Positions 59,775-64,000 of a DNA stretch of 64,000 nt are shown here, in pieces. Below the pieces are notes generated by a model that did no database searches, was not told where the DNA came from, and saw only the letters and a list, made by a program, of their open reading frames with translations. Each line of letters starts with the position of its first letter. Position 1 is the first letter of the stretch. The stretch is from Corbicula japonica (taxonomy: Eukaryota; Mollusca; Bivalvia; Venerida; Cyrenidae). The stretch covers positions 1 through 64,000 of the forward strand of contig JAZAYU010000003.1 of the NCBI GenBank assembly GCA_038501625.1, written 5' to 3'. The position numbers and the translations under genes were made by a program.

Positions 59775-60463
59775 GGCATCGCCACACTCCTCCCAATTCT
59801 ATTCATTGATAAAATAAAAATCATCAAATCTCAGTAATGACAAAATGCCATTCAATGAAACTTTGCACAAATGAAGGTTACTAATGTATCTTTATTTTGC
59901 ATACAAAAAGACAACTTAGAAACGTAAAGAAACAAAGCTAGACCTAAAAATTCCTTGAATTCTATTTACATAAATTCACAAAAACTAGGCGATGCAGAAC
60001 ATAACTTTAAATTCCCTCGTGAGCGCAATGATAATGACAAGAAAATGTTGTGTACTTTGTAAAAAACGTTCAACTATTAAAAGAGAAATCAGCGATTGTC
60101 ATCCGTTTACGCGACCAGGAAATTGAAGGTCAAACACACTTTTACTAATATCTCGTAATGTTTACATAAGTAAATCATGAGGACACAATAAATTGTTGTC
60201 AGTATCATATCACTCATGTGGGTATTTAAAATGATGTTTTGTGTTCTTTAGTTTTTGTGAATTTATGTAAATAGAAGTTGAGGGAATTTTTAGATCCTGC
60301 TATTTTTCTTTACTTTTCTAATATGTCTTACCACCTGTAAAATAAAGATACATTAATAACATACACTTGTGCAAAGTTTCATTTAACAGCATTTTGCCGT
60401 TATTGAGATTTTGATAATTTTCTTTTTATCGATGAATAGAATTGGAAGGAGTGTGGAAGGCCC
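59775..60463. mobile_element. TTAA-flanked foldback MITE (about 690 bp)
   Basis: The left end 'ggcatcgccacactcc' and right end 'ggagtgtggaaggccc' are inverted, and TTAA lies at 59771-59774 and 60464-60467. Arms of about 220 bp pair, for example 'tttacataaattcacaaaaa' with its complement near 60,253. Non-coding. Confidence 0.8.
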
Positions 60464-60542
60464 TTAACTGCACAGCTTTCACATAATAGAAAACACTTCT
60501 TCTTATAATAATTAGTTTTTACCGGTACATTTGCTGGTACCG

Positions 60543-62025
60543 GGGTAGCTGTCTCGAAAAATTATCGTATCGTAAAGTTGCGACATAGATTACGAGATTG
60601 CAACGATGAAACTAAGTTGTCATTGTTTCATTGTCTGGAAAAGCATCGTAACGTTCTCGTTTCTCAGACTCAACATACGACGTCGTATATGCTAAGATGG
60701 CTCTGTGTAGTTTATAAATAGCTCAGTTTCGCCTTGTCGCATACACTTTTTCGCAACAATTAATACAAACTGAAAATCTTTGAGGGAAACGGCAGATTGA
60801 ATAAAATGGCGGCTAAAATTTACCACGTTATCCTATCGACAGTTTGCCACCAAAGCCATCCACTGTAAAGAACAACATTCATTTACTTCATCAATTTAAA
60901 ACGAGGTAATATTATTATGGCAACACCATGCTAAAATGAAGGTTTACATCCACATTTCCATTGCCGGATTACTGAATTACCAATTAGAATTTTGGGTGGG
61001 TTTATGTACCATATAAAAAAATTACATATCCATTTTCTTTCCATTTGAAAGGTTTAAAGCAAGTTTACATTTTGAAAAGCAAAATTAAGATCGATTACAT
61101 TTCGGGATGCAAGTGAAATAATTAAAATCATACAGGACACAACACATCAAGAACAATGACCATATCACATTTAAAATAAGTTAAGGAATGCCCATCTGAA
61201 TTTTTGAGTTTTATCAATACAAATTACCAATTCTAAAGAATTGTCGTCGGTAATAGTTTACCGTGCTTAAATCATGTAGTTTACAATTTTGTTGATTACG
61301 CAAAGGTCCGCTTATGACCCGCCCCAATTCCAAAAATCCTATTCTTCGCCAACTGAAATCATAATAAATGCGTTCCAAAACATATTTACATTCCGGTCGG
61401 ATTCGTTCATTTCAATTTGTTCGCTCCATTTTTTAATTTGGTAAATATCTCGAAGAATATATTACACCGTTTGCCATTAGTACTAAGTGACACTCGATAG
61501 TTAATTAACAGAAATGTTTGAGCGATTTTAGGATCTAGAATTATGCAAATTAGTAATACAAAACGAAAGTTTAGACCTCGTTTGTGTAAATATTTTCTGT
61601 TCAATGTTCGTTTTTCTAATCTAGCGCTCCAGTTAGGCTACTACCAAGATCGGCTTACTGGCCGCTTCCGATCTGGGGTGGATGTCTCGAAAAACTCTCC
61701 TATCGTAAAGTTACGACAAAGATTACGAGATTGCAACGATGAAACTAAGTTGTCGTTGTTTCATTGTCTGGAAGAGCATCGTAACGTTCTCTTTTCTCAG
61801 ACCCAACATACGACGTCGTATATGCTAAGATGGCTCTGTGTAGTTTATAAATAGCTTGGTTTTCGCCTTGTCGCATATTATTTATGCAGTAAAATAATAC
61901 AAACTGAAAATATATAGGGAAAATGGTAGATTCAATAAAATGGCGGCAAATTTTACCACATAATCCTGTAAACAGTTCGACACTAAAACCATCCACTGTA
62001 AAAGAACATACTTTCACTTCATCCT
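60543..62025. repeat. Direct duplication of a roughly 340-bp block (60,543-60,885 and 61,670-62,025)
   Basis: Shared blocks in the same order and orientation: 'gtctcgaaaaa', 'agattacgagattgcaacga', 'tgaaactaagttgtc', 'catacgacgtcgtatatgct', 'tggctctgtgtagtttataa', 'ataaaatggcggc' and 'ccatccactgtaaa'. The frame at 61,543-61,854 covers this block, but the other copy carries differences that do not look like coding change. Related 'tacga' and 'cgtcgtaag' motifs recur at 63,700-63,810. Confidence 0.75.
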
Positions 62026-62183
62026 CTGCCAGCGGTAGTAATACTCTGACAGAGACTGATCATTGCGGCATTATAGCTTTAGAGCCAGAGAAACTGGAAA
62101 TTAAAAGGGAACGTGTTAAGATAGAAAATAATAAACTCGACATTAAGGTATCGCAAAGATTGCAAATGGCGAAGACAGGCTAA
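61923..62183 (+). other. Open frame with a charged helix, possible exon remnant
   Basis: An open stretch of 86 codons ends with 'IALEPEKLEIKRERVKIENN' and 'KLDIKVSQRLQMAK', a charged amphipathic helix of the kind seen at the C-terminus of Myb/SANT-like transposon-associated proteins. Its start overlaps the duplicated block and its last codons run into the TTAA element at 62,147. I cannot show that it is expressed or complete; chance remains possible. Confidence 0.25.
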
Positions 62184-62688
62184 AATTTCAAAAAAAATGA
62201 ATTTTTGGGGAAATACTTATTGCCACCTAGATTTTAGTAAATGAATGGATTTAGCTATGGATGCAGTAAATGTTTGCAAGCTCAGTTTAGTCTAATTCAT
62301 GCTCTAATTACCCAGCACATACTAAAACAAAAGAAAACCCATTTGCATGAGAACTCTGAAATTCATGAACAATATACTAAAGCAACTCATACCTGAAATA
62401 AGTATATGCTGGTCTACAATGTTTAGTGCCAATTTGTCAAAATAATGTTAGGGGTTTCAAGAAATTCAAGGAAAACTTACTTCCTACTTTCATTTTCACT
62501 TTCACTTTGAAGTAAGATTACATTGAATTTCTTGAAACCCCTAACATTATTTTGAGCTTGCAAACATTTACAGCATCCATAGCTTACTACATTTCTTTAC
62601 TAAAATCTAGGTGGCAATAAGTATTTCCCCCAAAATTCATTTTTTGAAATTTTAGCCTGTCTTCGCCATTTGCAATGTTTGCGACTTT
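62147..62688. mobile_element. Degraded relative of the 6.1-kb palindrome, TTAA-flanked
   Basis: The left arm 'ggtatcgcaaagattgcaaa', 'cttattgccacctagatttt' and 'tatgctggtctacaatgttt' matches the element at 6139-6855. The right arm is shorter: a central stretch is deleted after 'aacattattttga'. TTAA is present at 62143-62146 and 62689-62692. Confidence 0.75.
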
Positions 62689-62692
62689 TTAA

Positions 62693-64000
62693 ACAATAAT
62701 CTTGCTATCCTTGCTGTCGTTGAAGGGCCTTCTATGCGATCTATTTTATAACCAGCTAGCATAGAATGAAGAAAATTGATCCCCCTTTTAACATGAACAT
62801 GTAAGTATGACTTTTTTACCAACTATCGCCAGCTATCACATCTATCCCAATTATACTGTTGACAGCCGGATAAAGTAGCGGCTACATGTCGCGAAGCACA
62901 TTAACGGAAATAACTGCTTTAAAACAGGGTACTATTATCAAGGCATTTTTACACCATGCTTAAATGTTTTGCATCGACATTTTCTATTGCAGTATTACTG
63001 AATAAATCATTTTTACGTTTCGGTTTCTTTCATTATTAACTTATTGTAAAGAAGATGTTAAGATGTTAAGATGTTCTTCATTTAGCACAACAGCTTGCAT
63101 GATCATTTGTTTTCGCGTAAACATATACTTAAAGGTGTACATCTGTATGCATGTTCGTTAAAAATGTTCAATATTCTTCACAATATTTTTAAACGTTTGG
63201 TATAATGTGCGGTCTGTGTGTTATTTCTTTTATAAAGAAGGTCACAAGATGATATAAATAAAACGGTCAACTGAAGTGATAAAGTGTTATATTAACAGTT
63301 GCATTAATGATTAGTTGTGTTTGTGTCGCCTGCGATAGAAGGTAGACACATAGGGATTCTATTGTTCGATGGCGTCGTCGGCGGCCCCGGCGTCCTGTAG
63401 AACCATAACTTTAATAAGAAAACTAATGTTGCCTATGACTTTGAAAGTACTTGTCTTTTAAACTTAATACTTGAAATGTGTCACATGCATAAACAAAGTC
63501 ATCTGTGACATTAAGAATTATAACTCCTGTTTCACTATTTTGAACTAATCCCCTTCAAATGACTTTAATATGGAATCTACAATTGCCTGTAACATTGAAG
63601 TACTTAGCCTATAATAGTATTAACTTAATATTTGGAATATATCATCATCGTAACTTTGTGAAGATATTTATGGGGTCGATATTTTTACCGTTACTTTGCG
63701 AGAGTGATACGATGTTGCGTAAATTACGAAATCTTCGAGACAATGAGAAAAATCACTACGATGGTCTTACGACAGAGATACGAACGTCGTAAGAGATACG
63801 AGACCTTCGAGACAATCACCCCAGAGATTGTCAATTTCATGATTTAAAGCACTATAAAACCCCTTCTTTTATAAAAGCCAAACCTTTGGTTTTCGTGTTA
63901 AATCTGCAGTTTTGTTGACAACGCAAGGTGATGTGAGCAAATTATTTGCTTAACTTATTTTTTTTTTGTAAACAGGTCAATGTTTTATCTTTTTTTTTCC
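62693..64000. other. No gene recognised
   Basis: AT-rich sequence. A GC-rich island at 63,365-63,400 ('gatggcgtcgtcggcggccc') resembles a block in dispersed mollusc repeats. A short inverted 'tcttacgac'/'gtcgtaaga' pair lies near 63,766-63,795. Neither is enough for a named feature. Confidence 0.4.

Noticed and set aside
61543..61854. 103-codon frame over the duplicated block
   Set aside because: The other copy of the block does not preserve the frame in a coding-like manner; more likely repeat sequence.

Overview
This is a nuclear genomic window from an animal with spliced genes, AT-rich DNA and a very heavy load of mobile DNA. The retroelement family, the many foldback MITEs and an Ig-domain receptor tyrosine phosphatase with many short exons suggest a mollusc, most likely a bivalve. 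That placement is an inference from family recognition, not a database match.

The window holds one convincing host gene, on the + strand. It encodes a receptor-type protein tyrosine phosphatase (RPTP) from 25,544 to a TAG stop at 52,977. I could trace 25 exons. Seven phase-1 Ig-like exons (25.5-31.0 kb) are followed by a transmembrane exon (31.7 kb) and a juxtamembrane part that carries six 9-residue His/Gly/Asp/Gln repeats (38.2 kb). Phosphatase domain D1 follows (38.9-49.6 kb) with its catalytic signature intact. Domain D2 (50.1-53.0 kb) has degenerate catalytic loops. Every splice phase agrees, giving about 1,500 codons in frame. The first exon(s), with signal peptide and promoter, were not found.

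The most unusual signal lies inside this gene. The 3' splice site of the last D1 exon sits at the end of a 49-bp minisatellite that repeats the splice acceptor eight times. The 5' splice site of the second D2 exon starts a 39-bp minisatellite that repeats the splice donor about seven times. The same gene has one GC-AG intron and one apparent GA-AG intron.

Layout: 0-3.5 kb, retroelement fragment, dispersed repeat, mariner-type element and SINE. 3.5-7.2 kb, a foldback element holding two nested insertions. 7.6-13.4 kb, a decayed Polinton/adintovirus-like relic (zinc-finger plus protein-primed type DNA polymerase B, packaging-type ATPase, and an uncharacterised reading frame on the opposite strand), cut by two retroelement insertions. 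16.3-19.3 kb, a nearly complete Penelope-like retroelement with two in-frame stops. 19.6-22.8 kb, a second foldback. 22.8-25.5 kb, no recognisable gene. 25.5-53 kb, the RPTP gene with at least five elements in its introns. 53.4-55.5 kb, a SINE and a 5'-truncated antisense copy of the same Penelope-like element. 55.5-64 kb, mostly unassigned DNA with TTAA-flanked foldbacks and a duplicated block.

Three large foldback elements (3.5, 19.6 and 39.1 kb) share 5'-CAC...GTG-3' ends and 5-bp target duplications without an obvious transposase, and look like one mechanistic group.
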